64,000 nucleotides of DNA from Bursaphelenchus xylophilus. Its lineage: Eukaryota; Nematoda; Chromadorea; Rhabditida; Aphelenchoididae. The notes beneath the pieces were generated by a model. That model did no database searches, had not been told where the DNA came from, and saw only the letters and a program-made list of their open reading frames with translations. The DNA lies in the NCBI GenBank assembly GCA_904066235.2, contig CAJFCV020000006.1, positions 7,068,001-7,132,000 on the forward strand. The letters run 5' to 3'. Made by a program: the position numbers and the translations under genes. Numbering within the stretch: the stretch's first letter is position 1; each line of letters begins with the position of its first letter. This document shows positions 22,401-35,919 of this stretch, piece by piece.

Positions 22401-24290
22401 GGGTAAGAGCATCTTTTCCTTAATTCCACATTGTTCTCTTAACGTCTCAGACGTTTGTGGCATGAATGGGAAAAGTAAAGTTGATAATAATGCTGAGAGA
22501 TTCGCAGCTAATGCTATCACCGAAGCTCCTCTCTCCTCGGTTTCCTTTTTCTTCACCAGTACCCAAGGCTGTTGTGATTGCATATACTGATTTCCTTTCC
22601 TAGATACGGACAACACAGTCTGCAGAGCATCTCTCATCTTGACATTCTCCATTTGGTCGACGAATTGAGCCAAAAGAACATTGACTTCATCGATCAACTC
22701 AAGATCTTCCTTGTTCAGTGTTATCTTGGGAACCTTGCCCTTGAAGTTGTTGCTTAAAAAGCTGAGAGCACGCAAAACAAAGTTTCCCAGATTAGCCAAC
22801 AGTTCGGAATTCACCTAAAACTAGATAATTCAAAATAAAAAATCATACCTTTAAAGCAAAATCATCCCATATGAACGCAGTATCTTGGTTCTCAGGCCTC
22901 ATATAAATCAAATAGAAGCGCCAGACATCAGCCGGGATTCCAGTGCCACTAGCTTGATCTCCAAACACCCCTGTTCCTCTACTTTTACTAAACTTCTGAT
23001 CTTCATAATTTAAATACTCGGTAGCACACAGGTTTTTCACCATGGTGAACTTGTCCTTAGTTCCCAATTGAGTGGCAGGGAAAATAATTGCATGAAAAGC
23101 GACATTATCCTTGCCAACAAACTGATACAATTCCACTTTCTCATTTCTCCACCACTTCTCCCAATCGTCTCCAAGTAGCCCCTTCGTGATGGATAAATAT
23201 CCGATGGGGGCATCGAACCATACGTAAAAGACCTATGTTCAATAAGTTTAAATTCATAACACTCGCACCTTGTTATCGAAGCCAGGCAATGGTACCGGGG
23301 TGCCCCATTTTATATCTCGTGTGATACACCTCTTCTCCAGGCCTTGTTTTAGCCAACTTCTGGCAATCGAGATAGCGTTGGCTGACCATTTGCTATCTTC
23401 GCACTTCGTTCTTTTCTCCAGAAATTCCTCTACTTGTATCTAGAAGTATTCATATTTCATTAACTCGTTCGAGTCAAATGGGATCCACGGTTAAAGGAAT
23501 TAGCCTACCGACAAAGTATCCAAATCCAAGAAGATATGTTCAGAAACTTTTTTTTCAGGAGTTGACCCACAAATATGACATTTGGGATTCACCAGATTCA
23601 CCGCATCTAATAACTTTGCACATTTATCGCATTGATCTCCTCTGGCATCGTCATAACCACAAAGAGGACAGGTTCCAAAGACATACCGATCAGCCAAAAA
23701 TTTTGAGCAAGAAATACAAAACAACTGCTCCATAGACGAAGTAGAAGTGTACCCATTTTCGTGTAATTGAAGAAAAATCTTCTGGCAAATCCTAAAAGAA
23801 GAGATCAAAAAAATCAAAGACCTTACTCTGTCTGATGCTCAGTAGTGGTGCGACCGAAGTTATCGAAGTCAATGTTGAACCACTCGTAGATACTTTTATG
23901 GAGCTTGTGAAACTTCTCACAAATCTCCGCTGGAGTCATCTTCTCCTTGAGAGCTTTCATTTCCGTTGCCGTTCCATATTCATCCGTGCCCGAAACATGG
24001 AGTACTTGATATCCACGCATACGACAGTACCTAAACCGAAAACTATAAAATGTATTGAGAACAAACCGTGAGAAAACATCTCCACTCAAGACACATCCAA
24101 TAATATTCCCCAAGTGAGGGACATTATTCACATACGGCAGCGCTGACGTGATTAAAATACTCCTCTTGCCATCAATTGGAAGTCTGAAAACAAATAAAGG
24201 TTATGTGACATCAAAATCCTACTTCTTCTTTTCTGAATCCGAGAAAAATCCCGGATGACAATTCCAGAAGTCCTTCTTATTGAGTGACAT
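19437..24290 (-). CDS. MARS1: Cytosolic methionyl-tRNA synthetase with EMAPII-like C-terminal domain
   Basis: It charges tRNA-Met. ATG at 24290 ([20 protein letters not shown]) lies just behind a TTTAG acceptor-like site. The class I core follows: [16 protein letters not shown] (HIGH-type motif), a zinc region with Cys pairs (CISC, CPLC, CDKC, CHIC), [16 protein letters not shown], and [12 protein letters not shown] (KMSKS-type motif). Next come the helical anticodon-binding domain ([15 protein letters not shown]... [13 protein letters not shown]), a linker and coiled segment ([29 protein letters not shown]), then a tRNA-binding EMAPII-like domain ([13 protein letters not shown]...[25 protein letters not shown]) to the stop at 19437. 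A C-terminal EMAPII-like domain is known in nematode MetRS. One intron (about 20740-22350) contains a 1.5 kb foldback element; others are short. Confidence 0.93.
20826..22303. mobile_element. 1.5 kb foldback element in MARS1 intron, ORF in both arms
   Basis: The ends read ATACTGCCCGAC (left) and GTCGGGCAGTAT (right), next to TA-rich flanks. The two arms of about 500 bp (20826-21330 and 21775-22303) are near-perfect inverted copies. Each arm carries the same open frame running inwards: 21022-21327 plus (101 aa) and 21771-22106 minus (111 aa), both beginning [19 protein letters not shown]. The centre (about 21330-21775) is single-copy. A diverged end fragment is at 63305-63412. Confidence 0.8.
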
Positions 24291-24590
24291 TTTAACCTAA
24301 ACGAAAAATATATAATATGAAATGACGCAATATTGAAAATGCTCTACTTTGAATTACACACGTGTACATGGCCATGAACAGGGGTGGCAAACGGGCCTCT
24401 TTTCTCGACTTCAGGTCATGGGCCCGGCAAAATTCAGGCCCGGCCCGCTTTAAACTTTGTCAGTCCCCGATGGCCATCCCTGGTGATGAACATATAATTT
24501 TCGCCAATTTCATTTTTTCGGCATGCGCGGGCCCGATTTGGGCGCAAGGTGCCGCATTATGCGCCCAAGTTTTTTACCACCACTGTCCCC
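24291..24590. repeat. Fragment of older hAT-like GC-rich element
   Basis: From about 24379 the sequence begins CAGGGGTGGCAAACGGGCC and continues with GGCCCGG-rich sequence. This resembles the start of a hAT-type element but differs from the family at 24591. The younger element is inserted in it; its continuation appears at 26746-26848 (TCTATATTACAATGCCAAGC, TTCGCGCCGGGAAAATAACG). Confidence 0.5.
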
Positions 24591-24770
24591 CAGGGGTGGT
24601 CAGCGGACCCTATTTTTCCGATTTTCGGCCCGCGGCCCAGCCCGTCTAATTACCGGCCCGTCTAGTCTTTTTCCAGGCCCGGCCCGTGACGGGCCTGGCC
24701 CGGCCCGGCCCGTGCAGGCCCGTCTATAGAGGGTTCTGCGAACTGCGCCCAAGCTTGGGATCTAAACTTA

Positions 24771-25219
24771 CAGGGGAAGTACTTCAAGTGTGACGCTCAG
24801 ATTTTCTTTAAATTTTGCACACACATCGGGTATGGACTAAATATCAATTCCTGAAAGTTTTAGCTCGCGCTTTGCGGGCGCCGCCGAGATATTGAACGAT
24901 TTTTGCCGCCGAGAGAGCACGCTCAACGTGGAGAGCGGTCAGAGAGAAAACCGCTTTTTGGCCATAACTTTGGCAGTTTCGTGCGGAAAAATTTGATTTT
25001 TTGTAGAAACACTATTCTTTACGGTTGAAATAGGCATGAAACTTTTCGTGCCGAAATTCGGCAAAAAGTCCCAAATTTTCGCCGACTTTCGATCTAAAAA
25101 TCTCGGTTGTTTCTGCAAAGCGCGAGCTAGGATTCCCGCATATATCTTAGAAAAAATTATTCTAAATTTGTGCCAAGTTTCATCAAAATCTGAGCGTCAC
25201 ACTTCAAGTACTTCCCTTG
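24771..25219. mobile_element. 3-bp-TSD MITE, copy B (inside hAT-like element)
   Basis: A 449 bp copy of the family at 18456. It is flanked by TTA (24768-24770 and 25220-25222). The intact hAT-like copy at 63490-63905 shows the empty site, GATCTAAACTTAGGC on its minus strand, with a single TTA. That proves the element borders and the 3-bp duplication directly. Confidence 0.9.
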
Positions 25220-25421
25220 TTAGGCAAAAAATGCGTTGATCTAGCTAGTAAAGGATCAATGTGATAGTTTTGTGGTTCTATAATGGAACTATAGACTTGT
25301 AAACGTTTTAGAACTTGAGAAACAGCAGATAACAACATCAATTAATTTTTCCGGCGCGAAAACAATGAATGCCAACGGTTTGGCATTGTAATTTAGACGG
25401 GCCGGGCCGGAAAAAACCCCA

Positions 25422-26631
25422 GGCACTGCGGGTCGGGTCAAGTTTTTTTCATGGGGTGGTCAAGTCTTTCCCCTAATATTATTTTTTCCCCGAAATTCAG
25501 ACTGTTATATGGGAGGTTAATCAAGGTAAATCTGGTCAGTTCTTGTTGATTATTTCAAGAACAAGTCTTATTCTATTTTTAGAAATCAAATTTGATTGAA
25601 TTACGGTGTGGGTTTGCCTCAATTTTTAGCATTCTTTGGGGGTATGTATTCTATACCTAAATGATCAATTGTGAGACAGTTTCAAGTCTGATTTACGATA
25701 TCGTTTCCATTTCACCTTCGGACGTACGCCACCTGTCCAATAAAGGTAAGTAACTGTGAATCTGGTAGTCCGTTTTCTAGTAATTAAAGATTTTGTATAT
25801 TATACTAGGTACTTTTGAAGATTTTTGTTGAGATTTGCCAAGTTTTCGGCCTGGATTAGATTATTTAGCGTAATATTGGTCTCTAGTGCCTATAAAAACG
25901 TAAGTGGACAGGTTTCTCCTTCTCTTTTAGACTTTTTCTTTGTGTCCAAAGTTGATGCAGATTTTAGGTAGAGATGAAATTCAACGCCCAAACTATGCGG
26001 AATTTTCATAAAAATCAAAGAAAATACTTTCGAGGATCATCAAGCGAAGCAAAAATGTGTTTGAGACCAATCTAGCGTTTTTTTCAGGCGGATGTTATAC
26101 ATGATCCCTGTAACGTATAACGTCTGGATCACATCTGTGAAGACCTCTGGTGATGGAAAACGTGGTTAGGACAGTAAAATTAATATGTTGGACGTGATTT
26201 TGAGGGAAAACCAGGCAAATCCCGTACAAAATTTTCTGAATAACCTAGAATAATATACAAAATCTTTAATTACTAAAAAACGGACTACCAGATTCACAGT
26301 TACTTACCTTTATTGGACAGGTGGCGTACGTCCGAAGGTGAAATGGAAACGATATCGTAAATCAGACTTGAAACTGTCTCACAATTGATCATTTAGGTAT
26401 AGAATACATACCCCCAAAGAATGCTAAAAATTGAGGCAAACCCACACCGTAATTCAATCAAATTTGATTTCTAAAAAAAGAATAAGACTTGTTCTTGAAA
26501 TAATCAACAAGAACTGACCAGATTTACCTTGATTAACCTCCCATATAACAGTCTGAATTTCGGGGAAAAAATAATATTAGGGGAAAGACTTGACCACCCC
26601 ATGAAAAAAACTTGACCCGACCCGCAGTGCC
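25422..26631. mobile_element. Foldback element with ~385 bp arms
   Basis: The ends are GGCACTGCGGGTCGGGTC and its exact inverse. Arms 25422-25807 and about 26246-26631 are almost identical inverted copies (for example CGATATCGTTTCCATTTCAC and its inverse). The single-copy centre is about 440 bp. It is inserted in the hAT-like element. No convincing protein is encoded. Confidence 0.8.
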
Positions 26632-27112
26632 AGGCCGCGGCCCGGCCCGTGACGGGCCCGGCCCGTTTGTCAATTTCCATTTTTGAGCCCGGCCGGCCCG
26701 TTTGGGCCGGGCCGGCCCGGCCCACTGACCACCCCTGCTGTCCCCGGCCCGTCTATATTACAATGCCAAGCCGCTGGCATTCATTGTTTTCGCGCCGGGA
26801 AAATAACGGGTAAGACGTTTACTCTCTCTATAATTCCCATTTTTCTGACAAGGGAAGTACCCGAAGTGCGACGCTCAGATTTTTATAAAAATTGGCATAG
26901 ATGGAGATCAGAATTTTCTTATTCGATTGCGAACATCCTAGCTCGCGCTTTGCAGAATCCGCCGAGAAAGAAGGGCCGGAATATCGAAAAAAATCTTCAA
27001 ATGCCGACGAATTTCCCTGCAAATCCGCTTGATCTTGGCATTTCGTCCCAGGAGAAAAATATTTTTTCTCGCAAGAAATTTTTTCTTGGTAAAGTTCAAG
27101 ACTATTTTGTTG

Positions 27113-27716
27113 CTTTTATGTGGAATATGGTGTTATTTTCACTTTTTTACACTTGATTCTAGCGCTATTAATTGGATTGTCGCCATCCGAGGGGTAAATG
27201 TTTCGTCCTTTGACGAATTTATACAGTTTTTCCTCTGCTGATGGGCAAACCACTCTAATAGTTGCTTTAAAGTTGTTTAGAAGACTTGCAAACGTTCTAC
27301 GGTCGCGTAGGAACGTAATCATAAGGTAAGTGTTACAAACATTTTATTTTTTCACTATTTTTCAGTTTATGCCATTTCAGAAAACAAAGTAAAGGTCCCA
27401 AGGTGTTCCGCCAGTGTTCCGATGGTGTACATTCGCTCTTGTTGTTATTCAGAACTTGCTCACTGAAAAATAATAAAGTTTTTGTAACACTTACTTTAAG
27501 ATTATGTTCATACACGACCGCAGAACGTTTGCATGTCTCCTAAACAACTTTAAAGCAACTATTAGAGTGGTTTGCCCATCAGCAGAGGAAAAACTGTATA
27601 AATTCGTCAAAGGACGAAACATTTTACCCCTCGGATGGCGACAATCCAATTAATAGCGCTAGAATCATGTCCTGGGTGTAAAAAAGTGGTAATAACACAC
27701 CATATTCCACATAAAA
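27113..27716. mobile_element. Nested foldback, ~190 bp arms
   Basis: The terminal repeat TTTGTTGCTTTTATGTGGAA at 27113 is mirrored at the right end (CCACATAAAAGCAACAAAA near 27700-27716). Arms include the inverse pair around ATCCGAGGGGTAAATGTTTC. Removing it restores the CAAGACTATTCACAACAATT sequence seen in the opposite arm of the host element, which confirms the insertion. Confidence 0.65.
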
Positions 27717-28436
27717 GCAACAAAATCACAACAATTAATCCCAATTGAAAAGCGCTTTTTTAGCTAATCTTCTCAATTATTGATTGAAATTTTTGAACAC
27801 CGTTACAAAAACACGGTCCAACAAATATTATCGCCCCTCACTTTTGAGGACATCGGGTGATTGGGTGAATAGTAAATAAGAAGGAGGGAATAGAACTCTA
27901 TCTGCACCACCTAAAATAATTTTTGCAGTTTTTACCGTTTGCAAGATATAGCCACCTTAAGTATTCAACAATTGCAATCTTTCCCGTGGTCTAACCGACT
28001 TATAATAACGAAAAATCGCATGAAACTTGGAAGTCAACATTGACACATTCTTATCAAACAGTATGCAAAAAATCGCGGCACATTTACTACTCGGCTGAGG
28101 AGTTATACATCAATCTTTCCCCATAACAAAAATCAGTTCCCGGCTTTTTGGCACTTTTTGGCATTCTGCAAATGGGAAAAATAAATATAAAAAATTCATG
28201 AAGATTTATATATTTTATCAATTATAGTGTCTTTATGTAATAATTTAGACTTTGATGGTTCATACCCATGTCATTTGGCAACTTGCCGACGTCTAAAGGA
28301 ACTTTTGGCTAGGAAACGGGACTTGGAAGGCGAGAAAATCGTTTTTATAAAAAAAATATTCTTTGGAAATTCTTTTATTTTGCAGAATGCCAAACCCCTT
28401 TTCATTTTCGTGGTGAGACAAAAGACTGCAAGCGAG

Positions 28437-29595
28437 ATTAAAGTACGCGCGTCGCCATAACAAGGGAACACTTGGCCATTTTTTAAAATAAATCGCGTCG
28501 GGACCAAAATTAACTTGAAATCGTACGTGTGTACGGTAGAAAAATAATTTTTCTGCGGCTGGAGCCGAGAATTATTTGTTGCGTTGTTGACGAATTGTCG
28601 GATTCGTGGATCAGTGTGTTTATAATTTCTATAAATAAATCGTTTGTGGTTCGTGTATATTTAGCTGTATTTTAGATTTTTTTAACGAAACATGGGATCG
28701 ATACGTGGGTTCCAAGTATGAAGTAAGTTCAATTTTTGACATTGATTACTCGCTTTTAGGACTCTCTGCGAACGTGTCAAAAATGACAAGATCCCCTGCG
28801 ATCTGGATGTCATTATCTACGAGGCAGACTTCGTGCTTCTTCCTGGAACGGCCCGCCTCCTACTCCAACAGAACTCGCGCATGATCATGAAGTCGATGCC
28901 GTCACAAAGCCCACATCCTCCGCAGTGGAGACTTATAATTATAACGCGTTGAATAATAATAACAATAAAGACATAAGAGAAGGTTAATAAATTTATATTA
29001 TAAATCTTGATTCTGAAAAAGTAAAGAGGAAATGTTGGAGGGAATAATACGGCTTCTTGCAAATCACAGATAATCGGGAGGGGAAGGAGTCGAAGTTGCT
29101 GTAGGAGGTATGGTGGTAGTCCATTGGTTGACGTGAACAAACTGAAAAATTCAAGCAAAATAAATGGATAATATCGGATTTTTCAAAAAATGGTTTTTCA
29201 GTCTAAATAGTAATTTAAACAGACAGAAGAGCGCTTGTTCATGTTTTTCACAGCTTCTTTAGACGATAATACTAACAAATCATGGATAAGATAGCATTTT
29301 TCACGAGAAGAAAGGAAATCTGACAAATTTTGAAAGAAATCATAAAAAAACTAGTAAACGACCTTCTCTAACCGTCCCTGAGCTCGCCGTCTAGAAACAA
29401 GCAAAAATAAACATAAAATAACTTACTGAGATCAATCCATCGCGATATCAAACAACAAAATTTCCGGCTGCAGCCGCAAAAAATATTTTTTCTACCGTAC
29501 ACACGTACGATTTCAAGTTAATTTTGGTCTCGATGCGATTTATTTTAAAAAAATGGCCAAGTGTTCCCTAGTTATGGCGACGCGCGTACTTTAAT
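28437..29595. mobile_element. Nested inverted-repeat element with a small spliced ORF
   Basis: ATTAAAGTACGCGCGTCGCC at the left is mirrored by the inverse at 29576-29595. The arms continue through CAAGGGAACACTTGGCCATT and CGTACGTGTGTACGGTAGAA, about 130 bp each. The core includes a possible two-exon frame starting at 28718 (MK, 37 bp intron, then TLCERVKNDKIPCDLDVIIY and about 60 more residues). I do not recognise that protein; it may be a captured gene fragment. Confidence 0.6.
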
Positions 29596-30206
29596 TGTTG
29601 TGAATAGTCTTGAACTTTACCAAGAAAAAATTTCTTGCGAGAAAAAATATTTTTCTCCTGGGACGAAATGCCAAGATCAAGCGGATTTGCAGGGAAATTC
29701 GTCGGCATTTGAAGATTTTTTCGATATTCCGGCCCTTCTTTCTCGGCGGATTCTGCAAAGCGCGAGCTAGGATGTTCGCAATCGAATAAGAAAATTCTGA
29801 TCTCCATCTATGCCAATTTTTATAAAAATCTGAGCGTCGCACTTCGGGTACTTCCCTTGTGAATTTTGCAATTTTGCTTTCGTTGAATGCATGGTTTTAG
29901 ATGGCGCTGATTTCGAATATCATATCCATTTTTTCTGAATTTTACAATTTTGCTTAAGCAGTAGTGTTAATTAGTAATTTCAAAAAAAAATTTTTTTGAG
30001 TAATGGATTTAGGGGTTTTAGGTGGTGCTGATTTTGAAAATTGTATCCGTTTCTTCTGAATTTTTGCCTTTTAAGGTTAAAATCTTCTTCAATTCTTCAA
30101 AATAAATGTTTTAATGGGTAAAAACTTGGTCAAACTTGTATGATCTTGTGAGAAAACTTCTGACGCTTTTTTTTGTCTTTACAACCAAACAAAAGAAAAC
30201 GGCGCT

Positions 30207-30293
30207 ACGACATTTCGGGTCAGGGACAACTCGGGTCGCGACAACTCGGGTCAACGACAACTCGGGTCAACGACATTTCTGGTCAACGATACC
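30207..30293 (+). repeat. 16-bp minisatellite
   Basis: About five tandem units of TCGGGTCAACGACAAC, with small changes (CAGGGACAAC, GCGACAAC, and CTGGTCAACGATACC at the end). Confidence 0.8.
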
Positions 30294-30480
30294 GTTTAAT
30301 ATTTTCGCTTCGGGACTTGGGAAAAAGGATTTTTTGGAGAACTGAGGTTTATTTTTTAATTTTTTTAGGAAAATAGTGTTTATAAGCGACAGTGCCAGAG
30401 GGTGGAGTGAGAAGATAGTTGTAATGATTGTGCGAATAACAAGTAAATCGCTCCATTTTCTTTTTAAACCCTTTTTACTA

Positions 30481-30903
30481 GGAAACTGCTTTTGTCATCC
30501 ATATTGTCGCTTTTCTCATCTTGTACCTGCTCGGACCCGCGTTTTTCGTATCGATGGCATGGGCCACGATCTATGGAGGTGAGGACTTTTTAACGTCGTG
30601 AAGTCGTAGCTATGAGGACTTTTTAACGTCGTGAAATCGCTATACGGATATGACAACGGTTCTTTCTCATACCTCATTTCTTCTCTGTAGGAGCCCAGAA
30701 GCACTGCGAGGACACATCCTTATCCTTTCCCACCAGCCGTTACAGTGAGATGGCCGAGAAACGCTTCCGCGTCAATTCGTGCCCACCAGCTCGATACGTT
30801 AGGCGCAGACTGGATAACGGGACAAGGAAGGGCGAATTTCCGGACGCCAATGGCCTTTTTCGATTTGGAAGGTGGCAAGGTTTTTGTGTGTTTTCGACGA
30901 GGT
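30481..30903 (+). pseudogene. Possible gene fragment with a membrane span
   Basis: After a TTTTTACTAG acceptor one frame reads ETAFVIHIVAFLILYLLGPA and then FFVSMAWATIYG, a strong membrane span. A GGAG|GTGAGG donor and a CTCTGTAG acceptor near 30691 join it in frame to GAQKHCEDTSLSFPTSRYSE and a basic stretch (RYVRRRLDNGTRKGEF). The frame ends at a stop near 30901. I cannot find a start or a continuation among the surrounding repeats. It could be two exons of a broken or TE-captured membrane protein. Confidence 0.35.
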
Positions 30904-31100
30904 AGAAGCGAAAGCAAAATCCAGTTCCGGACAAAACTGCTACGGATCGAAGCCTTTTCAATGGAAAATAAAGGTCTTCTCGAAATTTGTCCGTGTCCGG
31001 ACCATTTTTTTAATTCCGTGCTTCCAGTTAAAAACATTTTCTTATTTGCTCGTCGCCTATAAACACTATTTTCCTAGAAAAAAGCTAAAAAATAAACCTC

Positions 31101-31279
31101 CTCTCTGACCGCTTTCCACGTTTAGCGTGCTCTCTCGGCGGCAAAAATCGTTCAATATCTCGGCGGCGTCCGCAAAGCGCGAGCTAAAACTTTCAGGAAT
31201 TGATACTTAGTCCATGCCCGACTTATGTGCAAAATTTAAAGAAAATCTGAGTGTCGCACTTGCAAGTGCACTTCCCTTG
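31101..31279. mobile_element. 3-bp-TSD MITE, right-end fragment
   Basis: This matches the right part of the 449 bp family (CTCTCTGACCGCTTTCCACG, CTCTCGGCGGCAAAAATCG) and ends GTGCACTTCCCTTG followed by TAA. The left half is missing. Confidence 0.75.
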
Positions 31280-31444
31280 TAAGTGTTAATGTAAAATAAT
31301 ATTTGTAGTAAGTTTTTGAGGAAATACTCAATATATAGAATCGACAGTTTCGATTTCGAAAATGATTCTCATTTTTTTGTGATTTTTACTTTTTTGTGGT
31401 CAAAGAGTGCATTGACCACAGAAGTTAAATATCGATCAGAAGTT

Positions 31445-31835
31445 AAAATGCCGGCCCGTCTAGGTTTTTTTAGGCCCGGCCCATGACGGGCCAAGCCACG
31501 TCAATCCAAAATAGAAGAAAAAATTTCCCGCCAATTTTGGTGCTTCGTTCAAAACGAAATGTCACTATCCGATAAAAGCATTTTCTTATCTTTCTTCTTC
31601 CTTTTCGAGAAACGGCAATTGTTTCGGGCGAGAAAATGTGCCGATAATTTCGCGACATTTCGTCTCTGGATTGACGTGCAAGCCCGTTTAAGAGGGCTCG
31701 GCGAACTGCGCCCAAGCTTTGGAACTAATGATAGACTTGTAAACGTTTTAGAACTTGAGAAACTGCAAGTACAACAATATTAATTAATTTTCCCGGCACG
31801 AAATCGTAGGCATTACAATTTATTCGTAAAAAACA
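31445..31835. repeat. Degenerate hAT-like GC-rich fragment
   Basis: It shares CCGGCCCGTCTAG, GGCGAACTGCGCCCAAGC and AGACTTGTAAACGTTTTAGA with the hAT-like copies at 24591 and 63490. An insertion-like block bounded by ACGTCAATCC and GGATTGACGT (about 31499-31680) interrupts it. No target duplication can be defined. Confidence 0.6.
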
Positions 31836-31991
31836 AAGTGTGCTTGAAATCGCCGATGAAATGAGGTAACGTGAAGAACGTGGTAACGGATGAGGTTTTT
31901 TTACAAATCGGCGGAACACATAATAATGGCACAAAAAACAAGGAAGCTCTGTAATGTAAACCCGAAGTGATGATATGATAGATGGAGTGTT

Positions 31992-34124
<2,133 letters not shown>

Positions 34125-35271
34125 TGCCCTTCACCTTTCTTTGGACATGAACATATTGACACGAAAGAAGAGATCTGAACAAGTATTGACAGATGCTGCA
34201 CAAACTTGTCAGGTTAATTGGCTGGCTCGGGCCTCGGGACAATCAAGAAGAACTCCTAAAGTCGGGAGAACGAACAAGTCGACTTATAATCGCCTCGCAA
34301 ACAAGACACGGCTGTAAAAAATGTTTTAATCGGACAAACTATATAGTATGATGTGATTGCTAAACCCGATCCCCCAAAAACCGAGACTCTAAACTCGCCG
34401 GAGGGCCTCAAGGCGCCATATATTTTTGGCCTTTTGATCAAATCTTTGACAAGTCAGTTGTTCCCTCTTTATCTTCCTATATCTCCTTTTTCTGTTTTAT
34501 TAATTAATACCAGCCATTTGCACAAGTAATCAAGGCCCGACCACAGGAATGTCCCAATCTTTTTGCGTGAACGGTTCGCCGGGTTTTTTGAATAAATTAA
34601 GTGGAGAGGCAACTTTTAATCGGGTCCTTTCTCCTCATGCTTTACAAATTCCAGACGGAGAATCAATTCTTCACATTAATCTTGCTGCCACACACACACA
34701 CAGTAGTCCATAATAAACAATATTCAGACTGTTCCACTAATCCCTTGGGTTATGATAAATGATTTCGAATTAACTTTCGGTCTTTAGTGCCCATCTGATC
34801 GCATGCCGCCCCATAAACTTGCTCTTGATGGCCACTGCGTTCCTAATCGTTTGAAATTTAAAATGCAATCTGGGCAGTCGGTCAGATGCTCTTATCAGTT
34901 GGCATATGCTTATCATGACATTACGTCACGTTGAAAGATGAGAAGGGAAATTGAAGGATAGCAATGAACGCATGTGGCAAGCATGTTTATTCAGAAGATT
35001 AACATTGAAAGCGAATTCAGGTTTCCTCTTACTGAAGATGGTGTCTTCTTGAAATATACATAGGTTGAAATTTTTAATGACAAAACGCCAAACAAATGTT
35101 CTCCACAAGCCTCGTGACGGTTAGAATATTGCCGATTGATGAGTTACATATAACTTTTAAGTTATTTAAAGTTCGCAGATAATTGGTTACTGTAACAGCA
35201 GGATCAGCGATTTCTTAAATTTTTTGCAACATTAAAATGTTAGCTAGGTTGAACGTCAAAATATTTCCCTG
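34125..35271. other. Intergenic region upstream of acetylcholinesterase
   Basis: I see no convincing gene here. The part nearest 34125 should hold the ace promoter. A CA-rich microsatellite-like run (CACACACACACAC) is near 34690. Confidence 0.4.
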
Positions 35272-35272
35272 A

Positions 35273-35919
35273 CGAGGGCTCAGCAAAACCTCGTCCACTG
35301 GTTTTTCTTGAAACATATACCATCTGAAAGAACGTAAAAACTGGTGTAGAAGCGACTTTTATTAGCTTCTATGATTGCCTTACCGCTGGCTAGCGAGCAT
35401 TTTTTAGTTCTAGGCTAGTCTCATCCTTCTTTTGAGAAAACAAACGACATCGGTTTCAACGAAGCCGTGCATCGGTAGCCGAGTGGGCAAGGCGCTGGCG
35501 CCACTCCTCATTTTGATTTTTTATTTTGAAAGTGACATGTTCTGAAAACGTCTTACATGTTTGAAACATCTTTGTTTGTCTTGGGTTACAGGGCCTAAAA
35601 CATCGCGTAATCACTCATTGAGTACATCGAGTGTCTCAAGCTCGGAAACTTTTTTATATTTTTTGACATAGGTTGAAGCGTTCAATCTCATAGGTGACTA
35701 TATTTATATGAAAAGTGATTATTCGATCCCGTTCATCTCTCGGAAGCAAAGAGTTCCAAAATCCAATTTGGAAAGAATTTTTATAAAAAATGCCCGAAAC
35801 CAGGACGTAAGTGAATAACAGCAGCTAATTCAAGGTGATCCTAGACCAGTTTTTTACGCTCTTTCGAATGGTATATGTTTCAAGATAAAACCAGAGGACG
35901 AGGTTTTGCCGAGCCCTTG
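35273..35919. mobile_element. Inverted-repeat element with TGA duplication, tRNA-like insert
   Basis: The termini CGAGGGCTCAGCAAAACCTC and, reverse-complemented from the right, CAAGGGCTCGGCAAAACCTC continue as about 75 bp imperfect inverted repeats (ACATATACCAT, GTAAAAACTGGT). TGA flanks both ends (35270-35272 and 35920-35922). The 3-bp duplication matches the 449 bp MITEs but the sequence is a different family. The centre has a tRNA-like D-arm stretch (GGTAGCCGAGTGGGCAAGGC near 35470). Confidence 0.7.

Larger units (their letters stand above)
24591..26737. mobile_element. hAT-like element with 8-bp target duplication, carrying two insertions
   Basis: It starts CAGGGGTGGTCAGCGGACCC and ends GGCCCACTGACCACCCCTG, with the 8-bp duplication CTGTCCCC on both sides (24583-24590 and 26738-26745). 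Eight-bp duplications and CAGGGGTGG-type ends are typical of hAT transposons. The body matches the uninterrupted 416 bp copy at 63490-63905, with runs of GGCCCGGCCCG. Two other elements sit inside it: 24771-25219 and 25422-26631. No transposase frame is seen, so it is non-autonomous. Confidence 0.82.
26849..29859. mobile_element. 3 kb composite element with 3-bp TGA duplication and nested insertions
   Basis: Ends CAAGGGAAGTACCCGAAGTG and its inverse are flanked by TGA (26846-26848 and 29860-29862). They belong to the same terminal family as the 449 bp MITEs. Arms of about 265 bp (26849-27112 and 29596-29859) are inverted copies. The centre holds at least two more inverted-repeat elements, about 27113-27716 and 28437-29595. 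Confidence 0.75.

Noticed and set aside
24372..24730. GC-rich plus-strand ORFs (Gly/Ala/Pro/Arg-rich)
   Set aside because: They are produced by GGCCCGG repeats of the hAT-like elements.
35465..35505. tRNA gene (Ser/Leu-like D arm GGTAGCCGAGTGGGCAAGGC)
   Set aside because: No T arm or acceptor stem follows; it is a fragment inside an inverted-repeat element.
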